This document shows positions 1 to 7,695 of a DNA stretch of 22,536 nt, in pieces. How positions within the stretch are numbered: position 1 is the first letter of the stretch; each line of letters begins with the position of its first letter. The notes beneath the pieces are model-generated. The model had not been told where the DNA came from. It ran no database searches and worked only from the letters and a program-made list of their open reading frames with translations. Position numbers and translations under genes: made by a program. Source of the stretch: an uncultured Nitrosomonadales bacterium (lineage in GTDB: Bacteria > Pseudomonadota > Gammaproteobacteria > Burkholderiales > Methylophilaceae); NCBI GenBank assembly GCA_946481065.1, contig CAMLMA010000013.1, positions 1 through 22,536 of the forward strand. The letters are read 5' to 3'.

Positions 1-449
1 CGGCCAGCTTGGCATTCCTCCTGTTCAATTTCCACCCAGCCAGAATATTCATGGGGGATGCGGGTTCTATCCCATTGGGGTTTCTCGCCGGCGCATTCGG
101 GATATTTGGCTGGCAGCAAGGCATTTGGCCACTTTGGTTCCCTTTGTTGGTATTTTCTGCATTCATCTTCGATGCGAGCCTGACCCTGGCCAAAAGGGCT
201 TTGCGCGGAGAGAGAGTCTGGGAGGCGCATCGCAGCCATTATTACCAGCGCCTGGTGCAGATGGGTTGGGGACACCGCAAGACGGCGATCGTCGAATATG
301 GTTTGATGCTCGCAACAGCCGGCTCAGCGCTCGCGATGATCGACCAGCGGGCATCGCTTGTCGGAGTTGCCCTGATTGGCTGGCTGTTGGCATACGCCCT
401 TCTGGCGTATCTGATAGACCGGGCATGGAAAAGCTTCAACAGCCGATGA
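1..449 (+). CDS. wbpL: WbpL/WecA-type undecaprenyl-phosphate glycosyl-1-phosphate transferase, C-terminal part (truncated by window edge)
   Basis: This is the C-terminal part of a polytopic membrane enzyme of the MraY/WecA/WbpL family, which moves a HexNAc-1-phosphate from a UDP-sugar to undecaprenyl phosphate and so starts O-antigen or exopolysaccharide repeat units. The frame is open to the left edge (codons from base 3), so the true start lies outside. Visible hallmarks are the NFHPARIFMGDAGS segment, whose MGDxGS aspartate belongs to the conserved cytoplasmic active-site loop, and the later EAHRSHYYQRL segment, the HRxHxYQRL signature of WbpL-like members. Several hydrophobic stretches (GFLAGAFGIFGW, LLVFSAFIF, LVGVALIGWLLAYALLAYLI) are membrane helices. 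A WbpM-like dehydratase gene follows 43 bases downstream, the same pairing as wbpL-wbpM in Pseudomonas. The exact sugar (FucNAc, QuiNAc or GlcNAc) cannot be read from this fragment, so the symbol is by analogy. Confidence 0.87.
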   Translation, partial: ASLAFLLFNFHPARIFMGDAGSIPLGFLAGAFGIFGWQQGIWPLWFPLLVFSAFIFDASLTLAKRALRGERVWEAHRSHYYQRLVQMGWGHRKTAIVEYGLMLATAGSALAMIDQRASLVGVALIGWLLAYALLAYLIDRAWKSFNSR

Positions 450-492
450 TTTCCGTTAAAATCGGGGTCTGAATCGAATTCGGAACCTGCGG

Positions 493-2430
493 ATGGCCAT
501 CGGTAACAACAATGTACGCTCCAAGATACGTGCCCAGAGAATCACTGAGCTAATGCCAAAAGGGCGGGCGCAGATCGCATTTCTGCACGATATCGTGGCG
601 GTAGCGATGGCATGGGCCCTCGCTTATCTGCTGCGATTCAATTTCGATATCCCACATGAATTCAGCCTCGGCATGTTCGAGACCTTGCTGGCGATGCTGC
701 CGTTACATGCCATTGCTTTTATCGCTTTTGGGCTATATCGCGGTGTATGGCGGTTCGCGAGCATCCCAGACTTGCACCGCATTGTCAGGGCGGTCGTCTT
801 TAGCACGCTTATCGGACTCACCATCCTGTACTTTTCCAGGCTGGCGATCATGGTTCCGCGCTCCGTCTTCCTGTTGCATCCGATTCTCCTGCTAGCATTC
901 ATGTCGGGTAGTCGGCTGGCCTATCGAGCATGGAAGGAGCACCGTCTATATCGATTCACTGAGCTGCAAGGTAACCCGGTGCTGATCCTGGGCTCTGGTG
1001 AGGCCGCGGTGGCCTTGTTGAGGGATTTGGCGCGTAGCGCTGAATGGCGCGTGATCGGCATCATCGACGACACTCCCGAGATGTTCGGCCGGCAAATATA
1101 TGGTGTCAAGATACTCGGGCCACTTGAGCGCATGGCCCAGATCGCTGCGGATACCGGGGTCGGACATGTCATCATCGCCATGCCTTCCGCGCGGCAGGAA
1201 CAGCGCCGTCGCGCGGTGCAGCTCGCGAATCGTGCCGGGCTCACTGCCTTGACCGTGCCGGCGTTCGATGACCTCATGAGCGGCAAGGTCAGTGTTTCCG
1301 AGATCCGGCGCGTTGAGGTCGAGGACCTGCTCGGTCGAGAGCCGGTCCAACTGGACGATGAAGGTATGCATGCCTTGCTGGAAGGCGGTGTCGTGCTAGT
1401 CACTGGTGCAGGTGGCTCGATCGGCTCTGAGCTTTGCCGCCAGATCGTGCGATACCAGCCAGAGAAACTGATCTGTCTGGATATCTCCGAATTTGCGCTA
1501 TATCAGCTCGATCAGGAATTGCGCGCCATGGATTGTCACAAAGACATGGTATTTGTCACGGCAGACGTCAAAAACGAGCCGCGATTGAAAAATCTCCTGG
1601 AACAATACAAGCCTGGTGTGGTCTTTCATGCAGCGGCGTACAAGCATGTGCCGCTGATGGAGCAGCACAATGTGGCCGAAGCCTTGATGAACAATGTGTT
1701 CGGCACCTACACGCTGGCGCGTCTCTGCAAGGAAGCCAAAGTCGGCAAGTTCGTGTTGATCTCGACCGACAAGGCAGTCAATCCCACCAATGTCATGGGG
1801 GCCAGTAAGCGTCTCGCAGAAATGGTCTGCCAGGGCCTGCAGGATGGGGCGGGCACGCGTTTCGTCATTGTTCGCTTCGGCAACGTGCTGGGCAGCAGCG
1901 GTAGTGTCATTCCCAAGTTCCGGGAACAGATCGCCCAGGGTGGGCCGGTGACGGTCACGCACCCTGAGATCACGCGTTATTTCATGTCCATCCCGGAAGC
2001 TTGTCAGCTTGTGATGCAGGCGGGACTGATGGGCGAGGGCGGTGAGATCTTTGTGCTGGACATGGGAACGCCGGTCAAGATCGTCGATCTGGCGCGCGAC
2101 ATGATCCGGTTGTCCGGATTCATGGACGACGAGATCGAGATCGAATTCACCGGTTTGCGACCCGGCGAAAAGCTCTACGAAGAACTGCTGGCAGACGACG
2201 AGCATACCCTGCCTACGCCTCATGTGAAGCTCAGGATCGCGATCGCCAGAAGCGCAGATAAGCCTTGGGTCAAATCGCTGCTGAAATGGGTCACGTCCTG
2301 TTATGTACTGGAAGAGGCTGTGATCAAGCGCGAACTCAAGCTGTGGGTCGAGGAATACCAAGGCGATGTTCACCAGCAGGAGAGTGGGCGCGCGCCGCAA
2401 CTCGTGCCCAAGTCATCCACCATCCACTAG
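493..2430 (+). CDS. wbpM: Membrane-anchored UDP-HexNAc 4,6-dehydratase, WbpM/PglF/CapD family
   Basis: The 645-residue product matches the long, membrane-bound dehydratases that turn UDP-GlcNAc into the 4-keto-6-deoxy intermediate for QuiNAc, FucNAc or bacillosamine. About four hydrophobic helices occupy residues 28-150. A first Rossmann-like domain begins near residue 161 ([11 protein letters not shown]). The catalytic short-chain dehydrogenase domain begins near residue 299 ([12 protein letters not shown], the GxxGxxG NAD site). The active-site stretch [16 protein letters not shown] near residues 422-438 has Met where classical SDR enzymes have the catalytic Tyr (MxxxK); this is typical of this subfamily, not a defect. 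ATG 493 is preceded by a modest GGA Shine-Dalgarno about 8 bases away. It probably makes the sugar nucleotide used by the preceding transferase. PglF and WbpM are hard to tell apart by eye, so the symbol is provisional. Confidence 0.92.
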   Translation: MAIGNNNVRSKIRAQRITELMPKGRAQIAFLHDIVAVAMAWALAYLLRFNFDIPHEFSLGMFETLLAMLPLHAIAFIAFGLYRGVWRFASIPDLHRIVRAVVFSTLIGLTILYFSRLAIMVPRSVFLLHPILLLAFMSGSRLAYRAWKEHRLYRFTELQGNPVLILGSGEAAVALLRDLARSAEWRVIGIIDDTPEMFGRQIYGVKILGPLERMAQIAADTGVGHVIIAMPSARQEQRRRAVQLANRAGLTALTVPAFDDLMSGKVSVSEIRRVEVEDLLGREPVQLDDEGMHALLEGGVVLVTGAGGSIGSELCRQIVRYQPEKLICLDISEFALYQLDQELRAMDCHKDMVFVTADVKNEPRLKNLLEQYKPGVVFHAAAYKHVPLMEQHNVAEALMNNVFGTYTLARLCKEAKVGKFVLISTDKAVNPTNVMGASKRLAEMVCQGLQDGAGTRFVIVRFGNVLGSSGSVIPKFREQIAQGGPVTVTHPEITRYFMSIPEACQLVMQAGLMGEGGEIFVLDMGTPVKIVDLARDMIRLSGFMDDEIEIEFTGLRPGEKLYEELLADDEHTLPTPHVKLRIAIARSADKPWVKSLLKWVTSCYVLEEAVIKRELKLWVEEYQGDVHQQESGRAPQLVPKSSTIH

Positions 2431-2444
2431 ACCAGGAAAGAGAT

Positions 2445-3320
2445 TTGAAACCAAATAAAGTCACGAAAGCCGTTTTCCCCGTTGCCGGTCTTGGTACCAG
2501 GTTCCTGCCTGCGACCAAAGCCAGCCCCAAAGAGATGTTGCCGATCGTCGACATCCCCTTGATTCAATACGCCGCGGCCGAAGCCATCGCCGCCGGCGCG
2601 ACCGAGTTGATCTTCATCACCGGTCGCAACAAGCGCTCCATTCCTGACCATTTCGATAAATCCTACGAGCTGGAGTCCGAGCTCGAGGCGCGCGGCAAGA
2701 CGATGGTGCTGGAGGCGCTTCGCAACATCCTGCCCAAGGGCGTGTCCTGTATCTACATCCGTCAGCCTGAAGCGCTGGGTCTAGGCCACGCAGTGCTATG
2801 TGCGCGGCCAGTGGTCGGCGACCAGCCATTTTCCGTGATCCTCGCCGATGACCTGATCGACGCCAAAAAGCCAGCCCTGCAGCAGATGGCGGAGTTATTC
2901 GCTCAGCAGAACGCCTCCATTCTCGGCGTCGAGGATGTCGCTGCAAGCGAAACAGGTTCTTATGGGATCGTCGATGCGGAGCCGATCGGCGAGCGTGTCC
3001 TGCAGGTCAGGGGCATCGTGGAAAAGCCCAAGCCGGAAGACGCGCCATCGACGCTGGCCGTTGTCGGTCGCTACATCCTGACCCCGGCCATCTTCGATCT
3101 GCTTGAGAACGTGCAGCCTGGCAAAGGCGGCGAGATCCAGCTGACCGACGGCATCGCCGCGCTGATGAAACAGGAGCGCGTGCTGGCCTACCGGTTCGAC
3201 GGTAAGCGCTTTGATTGTGGCAGCAAGCTCGGCTACATGAAAGCCAATGTCGAGTTCGCGCTGAAGCATCCGGAGATCAGCGGTGAATTCACCGAATATT
3301 TGCGCGGGTTGAAATTCTGA
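2445..3320 (+). CDS. galU: UTP-glucose-1-phosphate uridylyltransferase (TTG start)
   Basis: GalU makes UDP-glucose from UTP and glucose-1-phosphate for LPS core, exopolysaccharide and osmoprotectant synthesis. Reading from TTG 2445 gives 291 residues, the usual family length, opening [33 protein letters not shown]. That contains the nucleotide-binding loop [13 protein letters not shown] (residues 13-25). Other landmarks are ILADDLI, the SYGIVDAE stretch, [11 protein letters not shown] and the C-terminal [23 protein letters not shown]. The TTG is favoured because an AGGAAAG Shine-Dalgarno lies at 2434-2440 with correct spacing. The only in-frame ATG upstream (2265) lies deep inside the dehydratase gene and would add a 60-residue extension foreign to GalU. 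The gene sits 14 bases after the dehydratase stop, so co-transcription with the polysaccharide genes is likely. Confidence 0.93.
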   Translation: MKPNKVTKAVFPVAGLGTRFLPATKASPKEMLPIVDIPLIQYAAAEAIAAGATELIFITGRNKRSIPDHFDKSYELESELEARGKTMVLEALRNILPKGVSCIYIRQPEALGLGHAVLCARPVVGDQPFSVILADDLIDAKKPALQQMAELFAQQNASILGVEDVAASETGSYGIVDAEPIGERVLQVRGIVEKPKPEDAPSTLAVVGRYILTPAIFDLLENVQPGKGGEIQLTDGIAALMKQERVLAYRFDGKRFDCGSKLGYMKANVEFALKHPEISGEFTEYLRGLKF

Positions 3321-3344
3321 TCATGGTGAGACCCTGATCATGGT
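3318..3344 (+). repeat. Imperfect 17-bp tandem duplication at the galU/hpt junction
   Basis: The 10-mer TGATCATGGT occurs at 3318-3327 (galU stop plus an ATG) and again at 3335-3344 (the hpt start), exactly 17 bases apart; the whole 17-base units match at about 13 positions. The first copy creates a five-codon minicistron (ATG GTG AGA CCC TGA, 3323-3337) whose stop is two bases before the hpt ATG. It also places a GGTGAG motif about 9 bases upstream of that ATG. This may be a small duplication that supplies the hpt ribosome-binding site or re-initiation coupling. Confidence 0.5.
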
Positions 3345-3888
3345 CGAACCGATCCTCGATCCGAGAAAACTGCTGGAAGATGCTGACCTGCTGTTCAGCG
3401 CCCAGGAGGTCGATCTTGCGATCGAGCGCCTGGCAAGCCGCATCAATGATGAATTCGAGGATGTCGTACCGTTGGTCATCAGCGTCATGGGTGGGGCGAC
3501 GTTCTTTGCCGGGCAGTTGCTGCCAAGGCTATTGTTCCCGCTACAGTTCGATTATGTGCAGGCTAGCCGCTATCACGACCAGACCCAGGGCAACGAACTG
3601 ATCTGGAAAGTGATGCCTGGGGAGAATGTGCGCGGTCGCACGGTGCTGATCCTCGACGATATCCTGGATGAAGGCCATACGCTGGCCGCGATCACGGAAA
3701 AATGCCTGGCGCTCGGCGCCGAGCGTGTGGCGATCGCGGTGCTGACGGAAAAAGACTTATCCAAGGAAAAGCCCGTCAAGGCCGACTATATTGGGCTCAC
3801 GCTCCCTGACCGCTATGTTTTCGGCTGCGGGATGGATGTCTATGGCTGGTGGCGTAACCTGCCGGCGATCTACGCGCTGAAAAAGTAA
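3340..3888 (+). CDS. hpt: Hypoxanthine-guanine phosphoribosyltransferase
   Basis: This cytosolic purine-salvage enzyme joins hypoxanthine or guanine with PRPP to make IMP or GMP. The 182-residue protein shows the type I phosphoribosyltransferase core. The PRPP-binding loop VLILDDILDEGHTL has its acidic pair at Asp106-Asp107. ISVMGGATFFAGQLL is the early phosphate/PPi-binding loop, and the segment FDYVQASRYHDQTQGNELIWK matches the flexible-loop region of HGPRTs. The C-terminal ADYIGLTLPDRYVFGCGMDVYGWWRNLPAIYAL is characteristic of the proteobacterial HGPRT group. ATG 3340 follows the galU stop by 19 bases within a short tandem duplication. It shares orientation and close spacing with galU, so it may be the last gene of that transcript; there is no metabolic link beyond nucleotide supply. 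Confidence 0.9.
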   Translation: MVEPILDPRKLLEDADLLFSAQEVDLAIERLASRINDEFEDVVPLVISVMGGATFFAGQLLPRLLFPLQFDYVQASRYHDQTQGNELIWKVMPGENVRGRTVLILDDILDEGHTLAAITEKCLALGAERVAIAVLTEKDLSKEKPVKADYIGLTLPDRYVFGCGMDVYGWWRNLPAIYALKK

Positions 3889-3980
3889 ACGATCAAAATC
3901 AGGCGCACATAACGATCAGCGCCAGCACAAGCCGACAGATAAGCCATAGGTCAAATGCAGAGATCCTGTGCTGCTGGCGA
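3889..3980. other. Convergent intergenic region hpt / S4 gene with imperfect inverted repeat
   Basis: The two genes face each other across 92 bases. The arm CGCCAGCACA (3920-3929) and the arm TGTGCTGCTGGCG (3967-3979) are complementary except for a three-base CTG insertion, with a loop of about 37 bases. A shorter GGCGC/GCGCC pair is seen near 3902-3923. Neither has a U-tract, so an intrinsic terminator is not demonstrated; transcripts may end here by Rho or read into each other. Confidence 0.3.
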
Positions 3981-4196
3981 TCAACTGACGATCTGGATAC
4001 TGTGTTCACCACAGGTTACGGTCTGGCCCGCGCGAATCTTGGCGGTCTTGCGGGTCTCCAGCACACCATCCACCTTTACCAGACCTTCCGTCACCATGGC
4101 CTTGCCGCGTCCGCCGCTATCGGCGATGCCGGCGAGCTTCAACAAGTCGCAAAGTGCGACGAAATCGCCTCTCAGCTTGAATTCGGTCGTTTCCAC
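3981..4196 (-). CDS. Small S4-domain RNA-binding protein, YbcJ-like (GTG start)
   Basis: From GTG 4196 the product is 71 residues, VETTEFKLRGDFVALCDLLKLAGIADSGGRGKAMVTEGLVKVDGVLETRKTAKIRAGQTVTCGEHSIQIVS. It is essentially a single S4 fold. The pattern LxxLLKLAGIADSGGxAKxxxxEGxVxVDGxxExRKxxKIRxGQxV is that of the YbcJ/YaaA-like stand-alone S4 proteins, which bind structured RNA; their exact substrate is poorly known. A longer frame begins at 4274, but GTG 4196 is preferred because AGGA lies about 7 bases upstream and the extra N-terminal residues look non-conserved. It lies downstream of the tRNA-Leu gene on the same strand, but the tRNA terminator intervenes, so it needs its own promoter somewhere in 4197-4340; I could not identify a convincing one. 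Confidence 0.85.
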   Translation of the reverse strand: METTEFKLRGDFVALCDLLKLAGIADSGGRGKAMVTEGLVKVDGVLETRKTAKIRAGQTVTCGEHSIQIVS

Positions 4197-4235
4197 AGAT
4201 TTCCTTTGCGATTGGTTCGATTGGATCGGTTCGTT

Positions 4236-4317
4236 GTCGATGGGGTCGACGCTTATGCATGCCGCACACATCAAGATGGATCGCCTGCCAGATTAGGGTG
4301 GCTGCCGTCGATGGGGT
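4236..4317 (+). repeat. 11-bp direct repeat GTCGATGGGGT in the S4-gene upstream region
   Basis: Copies lie at 4236-4246 and 4307-4317, 71 bases apart, in the non-coding stretch between the S4 gene start and the tRNA terminator. Apart from this repeat I see no gene or strong promoter in 4197-4340. Significance is uncertain; two copies of an 11-mer could reflect a regulatory site or chance. Confidence 0.35.
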
Positions 4318-4340
4318 AGAATACATGGGTGAAGCAGGAA

Positions 4341-4375
4341 AACAAAAAACCGCATGTGAATTGTCATCATGCGGT
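4341..4375 (-). terminator. Intrinsic terminator of tRNA-Leu
   Basis: Read on the minus strand, ACCGCATG (from 4375) pairs perfectly with CATGCGGT (ending 4349). The stem can extend by an inner TGA/TCA pair after one bulged A, leaving a CAAT tetraloop. It is followed directly by a T-rich run TTTTTTGTTTT on that strand (4349 down to 4341 and just below). This is a textbook Rho-independent terminator, 12 bases beyond the tRNA 3' end. Confidence 0.9.
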
Positions 4376-4386
4376 CTCATAATTAC

Positions 4387-4473
4387 TGGTGCCCAGAAGA
4401 GGACTCGAACCTCCACAGTGTTGCCACCACTAGGACCTGAACCTAGCGCGTCTACCAATTCCGCCATCTGGGC
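4387..4473 (-). tRNA. leuT: tRNA-Leu, anticodon CAG (decodes CUG), CCA encoded
   Basis: The 87-base minus-strand gene folds as a class II tRNA. The acceptor arm GCCCAGA pairs with the 3' TCTGGGC, followed by A and an encoded CCA (4389-4387). The D-arm sequence TGGCGGAATTGGTAGACGC is the leucine-type consensus. The anticodon stem CTAGG/CCTAG is perfect and encloses TTCAGGT, giving anticodon CAG. A variable arm (TGGTGGCAACACTG) precedes the T-arm with GGTTCGAGTCC. The long variable arm and D-loop identify leucine. It reads CUG, the most used leucine codon in these GC-rich genes. It is a single-gene transcript with its own promoter and terminator. The symbol is a generic leu-tRNA label and may differ in other annotations. 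Confidence 0.97.
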
Positions 4474-4502
4474 AATCAAATGGGGTAAAACGAAGAACGC
4501 GA

Positions 4503-4530
4503 ATTCTATAGGAAAGACATACTTTGTCAA
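4503..4530 (-). promoter_or_regulatory. Sigma70-type promoter of tRNA-Leu overlapping the rnr start
   Basis: On the minus strand a perfect -35 TTGACA (4530-4525) is followed after 16 bases by the -10 TAGAAT (4508-4503). Downstream bases TCGCG are GC-rich, like the discriminator of stable-RNA promoters under stringent control. The predicted start falls around 4496, giving a leader of roughly 20 bases before the tRNA. The -35 hexamer overlaps the rnr TTG start codon (4524-4526) on the opposite strand, and the spacer contains the rnr Shine-Dalgarno. Confidence 0.8.
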
Positions 4531-6911
4531 CGAGAAAAAAAACATCCGACCATAAAAAACATAGCCAGCGCCCCGCCGATCCTCATGCGGCTCGCGAAGC
4601 CGCCAACTACGAACATCCACTACCCAGCCGTGAGCTCATCATGCAACAGATGGATGAGCAGGGCGTGCCACTCAGTGTCGAAAAGCTCTACGAATTGCTG
4701 GGCATCCACGAAGAAGAGCGCGAGATATTCAACCGCCGCCTTAACGCCATGGAGCGCGAGGGGCAGATCATCCGTAACCGCAAGGGCGCCTTGTGCCTGG
4801 CGCAAAAGATCCATCTGCTGGCCGGCAAGGTGCAGGGCCATCCGGACGGCTTTGGCTTCTTCATTCCCGACAGTGGTGGCGAGGACCTGTTCCTGAGCCC
4901 CAAGGAGATGTCGCAGGTGCTGCACGGCGACCGAGTCATGGTGCGCCAGTCCGGGTTCGACCGTCGTGGTCGGCCAGAGGGCAAGATCGTCGAGGTGCTG
5001 GAACGTACCAACAAGAACCTGGTCGGTCGTGTCATGCGCGGCTTCGGGTTCACTATCGTGGCGGCCGAAGACAAGCGCGTGAACCAGGACATCATCATCC
5101 CTTACCACCTCGATATGGACGCCAAGGACGGCCAGGTGGTCATGGTCGAGCTGACCGAGCAGCCATCGCCGCATGGCAAACCCATCGGCAAGATCGTCGA
5201 GATCCTCGGCAACTATGCAGATTCCGGCATGGAGATCGAGATCGCATTGCGCAAGCACAAGCTGCCGTATGAGTTCTCGCCGCAAGCCGAGAAGCAGGCC
5301 GAAGCCTACCCCAAACTGGTGCAGGCCAAGGACTGGAAAGGCCGCATCGACCTGCGCGAACTGCCGCTCATCACCATCGACGGCGAAACCGCACGCGACT
5401 TTGACGATGCCGTATTTTGTGAGCCTCAGGGCCAAGGCTGGCGCCTGGTGGTGGCGATCGCCGATGTCAGCTTCTATGTCAGACCTGGCGACGCGCTTGA
5501 TAAGGACGCTTACGAGCGCGGTAACTCGGTATATTTCCCACGCCGCGTCATTCCCATGCTCCCTGAAGCCCTGTCCAACGGCCTTTGCTCGTTGAATCCG
5601 GATGTCGAGCGCATGTGCATGGTCTGTGATATGCAGATCGATGGCCAGGGCAACGTCAAGCGCTATCAGTTCTATCCGTCGGTGATGCGCTCCAAGGCCC
5701 GCATGACCTACACCAAGGTCTACGACATGCTGACCAACCCGCGTGGCGAGACCGCTCGCGAGCACGCCTGGCTGATGCCGCATGTGCAGCATCTCTATAC
5801 CCTGTTCAAGGTGATGCTGAGCGCGCGTGAGAAACGCGGCGCGATCGAGTTCGAAAGCAGCGAGACCGTCATGGTCTTCAACGACAACGGCAAGATCGAC
5901 CGGATCGAAGCTTCTACGCGCAACGACGCCCACCGGCTCATCGAGGAATGCATGCTCGCCGCCAATGTCTGCGCTTCGGATTTTCTCAAGGCGCACGAAC
6001 ACCCGGCGTTATACCGCATCCATGAAGGCCCGACGCCAGAAAAACTCGAAGCGTTGCGCACCTTTATGGGCGAATTCGGTTTCGGCATCGGCGGCGGCGA
6101 TACCCCGCATGCCAAGGATTATGCTAAGGTGCTCGCCCGCATCAAGGGACGTCCAGACGAACTGCTGTTGCAGACGGTATTGTTGCGGTCGATGCAACAG
6201 GCGGTCTACAGCCCGGACAATGTCGGCCATTTCGGCCTGGCCTATGAATCGTATACGCATTTCACGTCGCCGATCCGCCGTTACCCCGATCTTCTGATCC
6301 ATCGGGCGATCAAGGCGGTGATCGAGGGCAGGAAATACACGCCGGGCGACTGGCAAGCACTGGGCCAGCACTGTTCCATGACCGAGCGGCGCGCTGACGA
6401 TGCGACGCGTGACGTCCAGGCATGGCTCAAGTGTTATTACATGCAGGACAAGATCGGCGAAGTATTCGATGGCACGGTGGCAGGCGTCACCAGCTTCGGC
6501 CTCTTCATCGCGCTCGACGGCGTCTATGTCGAAGGCCTGCTGCATGTCACCGAGTTGGGGAATGATTACTTCAACTATGACAAGGCGCGCCACGAGATGG
6601 CGGGCGAGCGGACCGGCGTGCGTTATCGCCTGGGCGATCGCTTGCGCGTGAAAGTCGCGCGCGTCGACCTGGAGACCAGCAAGATCGATTTCATACTGGT
6701 TTCGGCGACGACCAAGCTTGGCAAGGACGAATCAGCGCCTGCGGCGGTAACAGTGGCAAAAGAGCGACCGCGGCCGCGGCAGTCGGCTGGTGGCGGCGGG
6801 GAGAAGGCTCGGTCCGGTAAATCCCGCGCGGATGGCACCAGGCCAGCAAAATCCGGCAAGGCGCCGGCAGCTGGCAAATCAACGAATAGAAAAGGCAGTA
6901 AACGTAAATGA
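4524..6911 (+). CDS. rnr: Ribonuclease R (TTG start)
   Basis: RNase R is a processive 3'-to-5' exoribonuclease that degrades structured RNA and takes part in rRNA and tmRNA-linked quality control. The 795-residue protein has the full family architecture. It has a basic N-terminus and a winged-helix region (about 30-90), cold-shock-like domains (about 95-260), and the RNB catalytic domain. The [12 protein letters not shown] motif puts Mg-binding aspartates at 286, 292, 294 and 295, with the same spacing as D272/D278/D280 in E. coli. An S1 domain starts near residue 643 ([31 protein letters not shown]), followed by a Lys/Arg/Gly-rich tail from about 740 to the end. The start is TTG 4524, preceded by AGGAAAG at 4510-4516 and by an in-frame TAG at 4509; the next ATG would remove conserved N-terminal residues. 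It overlaps rlmB by four bases (ATGA). Confidence 0.96.
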   Translation: MSTRKKTSDHKKHSQRPADPHAAREAANYEHPLPSRELIMQQMDEQGVPLSVEKLYELLGIHEEEREIFNRRLNAMEREGQIIRNRKGALCLAQKIHLLAGKVQGHPDGFGFFIPDSGGEDLFLSPKEMSQVLHGDRVMVRQSGFDRRGRPEGKIVEVLERTNKNLVGRVMRGFGFTIVAAEDKRVNQDIIIPYHLDMDAKDGQVVMVELTEQPSPHGKPIGKIVEILGNYADSGMEIEIALRKHKLPYEFSPQAEKQAEAYPKLVQAKDWKGRIDLRELPLITIDGETARDFDDAVFCEPQGQGWRLVVAIADVSFYVRPGDALDKDAYERGNSVYFPRRVIPMLPEALSNGLCSLNPDVERMCMVCDMQIDGQGNVKRYQFYPSVMRSKARMTYTKVYDMLTNPRGETAREHAWLMPHVQHLYTLFKVMLSAREKRGAIEFESSETVMVFNDNGKIDRIEASTRNDAHRLIEECMLAANVCASDFLKAHEHPALYRIHEGPTPEKLEALRTFMGEFGFGIGGGDTPHAKDYAKVLARIKGRPDELLLQTVLLRSMQQAVYSPDNVGHFGLAYESYTHFTSPIRRYPDLLIHRAIKAVIEGRKYTPGDWQALGQHCSMTERRADDATRDVQAWLKCYYMQDKIGEVFDGTVAGVTSFGLFIALDGVYVEGLLHVTELGNDYFNYDKARHEMAGERTGVRYRLGDRLRVKVARVDLETSKIDFILVSATTKLGKDESAPAAVTVAKERPRPRQSAGGGGEKARSGKSRADGTRPAKSGKAPAAGKSTNRKGSKRK

Positions 6912-7663
6912 GCGACACCCGTATCCTATTTGGCTTCCATGCCGTGCTTAGCCGTTTGCGCCAGCATGCCGCCAGTATCCAGGAGATCCTGATCGATCGT
7001 GATCGCGTCGACGCGCGCATGAAAGACCTGCTGGGCATGGCAGAAGCCGCCGGCGTGCGCCTGATGCAGGTCGAGCGTTCGCGGCTCGACGGCATGGCGG
7101 GCGCCAATGGGCGCCATCAAGGCGTGATCGCCCGGGTGGTCGACACACCGATCCCGTACCGTGATATCTATGACATCCTCGAATCCGATCTCAAGGAACC
7201 GCCGTTCTTCCTGGTGCTGGATGGCGTGGAAGACCCGCATAACCTCGGCGCCTGCTTGCGTGTGGCGGACGCCATGGGCGTGCATGCGGTGATCGCGCCC
7301 AAGGATCGGGCGGCCGGTTTGAACGCCACGGTGCGCAAGGTCGCCTGCGGCGCGGCCGAGACGGTACCTTTTATCGCAGTCACCAATCTCGCGCGCACCT
7401 TGCGCGAATTGAAAGAGGCCGGCGTGTTCGTCGTCGGCGCCTCGGCTGAAGCGAATCATGACCTGTTTTCGACAAAGCTGACCGGGCCATTGGCGCTGGT
7501 GCTGGGCGCGGAAGGCACGGGCTTGCGCCGACTGACCGCCGAAACCTGTGATGCCTTGGTCGGTATCCCGATGTTCGGCTCGGTCGAGAGCCTCAACGTC
7601 TCGGTCGCTAGCGGCATCTGTCTTTACGAAGCGCGCCGCCAGCGCAATTCGACGACCGGCTGA
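6908..7663 (+). CDS. rlmB: 23S rRNA (guanosine-2251-2'-O)-methyltransferase RlmB
   Basis: RlmB is a SPOUT-fold, SAM-dependent enzyme that 2'-O-methylates G2251 in the 23S peptidyl-transferase P loop. The 251-residue protein begins [14 protein letters not shown], the typical RlmB substrate-binding start, with the N-terminal L30-like domain to about residue 85. Three SpoU motifs follow: [21 protein letters not shown] (conserved Asn112), [10 protein letters not shown] (Glu202) and [17 protein letters not shown] (Asn230). These form the trefoil-knot cofactor site. Its ATG overlaps the rnr stop in ATGA, so translation is coupled. The rnr-rlmB pairing is conserved in many beta- and gammaproteobacteria, which supports the assignment over other SpoU paralogues. 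Confidence 0.95.
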   Translation: MSDTRILFGFHAVLSRLRQHAASIQEILIDRDRVDARMKDLLGMAEAAGVRLMQVERSRLDGMAGANGRHQGVIARVVDTPIPYRDIYDILESDLKEPPFFLVLDGVEDPHNLGACLRVADAMGVHAVIAPKDRAAGLNATVRKVACGAAETVPFIAVTNLARTLRELKEAGVFVVGASAEANHDLFSTKLTGPLALVLGAEGTGLRRLTAETCDALVGIPMFGSVESLNVSVASGICLYEARRQRNSTTG

Positions 7664-7670
7664 CCTGATA

Positions 7671-7687
7671 GCGCCGAATCTCGGCGC
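7671..7687. terminator. Convergent hairpin after rlmB (no U-tract)
   Basis: GCGCCGA (7671-7677) and TCGGCGC (7681-7687) form a perfect 7-bp, GC-rich stem with a three-base loop, eight bases after the rlmB stop and nine bases before the stop of the facing gene. No T-run follows on either strand, so it may be a 3'-end protecting structure or a weak bidirectional terminator. Confidence 0.5.
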
Positions 7688-7695
7688 ATGCAGGC

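Noticed and set aside
1762..1811. Apparent loss of the catalytic tyrosine (Met in place of Tyr before xxxK) in the 4,6-dehydratase
   Set aside because: The MxxxK form is normal for the WbpM/PglF/CapD subfamily, so it is not a damaged active site.
4620..6002. Long minus-strand open frame of 460 codons antisense to rnr
   Set aside because: It mirrors rnr codon structure in GC-rich DNA, has low-complexity Val/Asp/His/Leu-rich translation, no recognisable motif and no clear ribosome-binding site.
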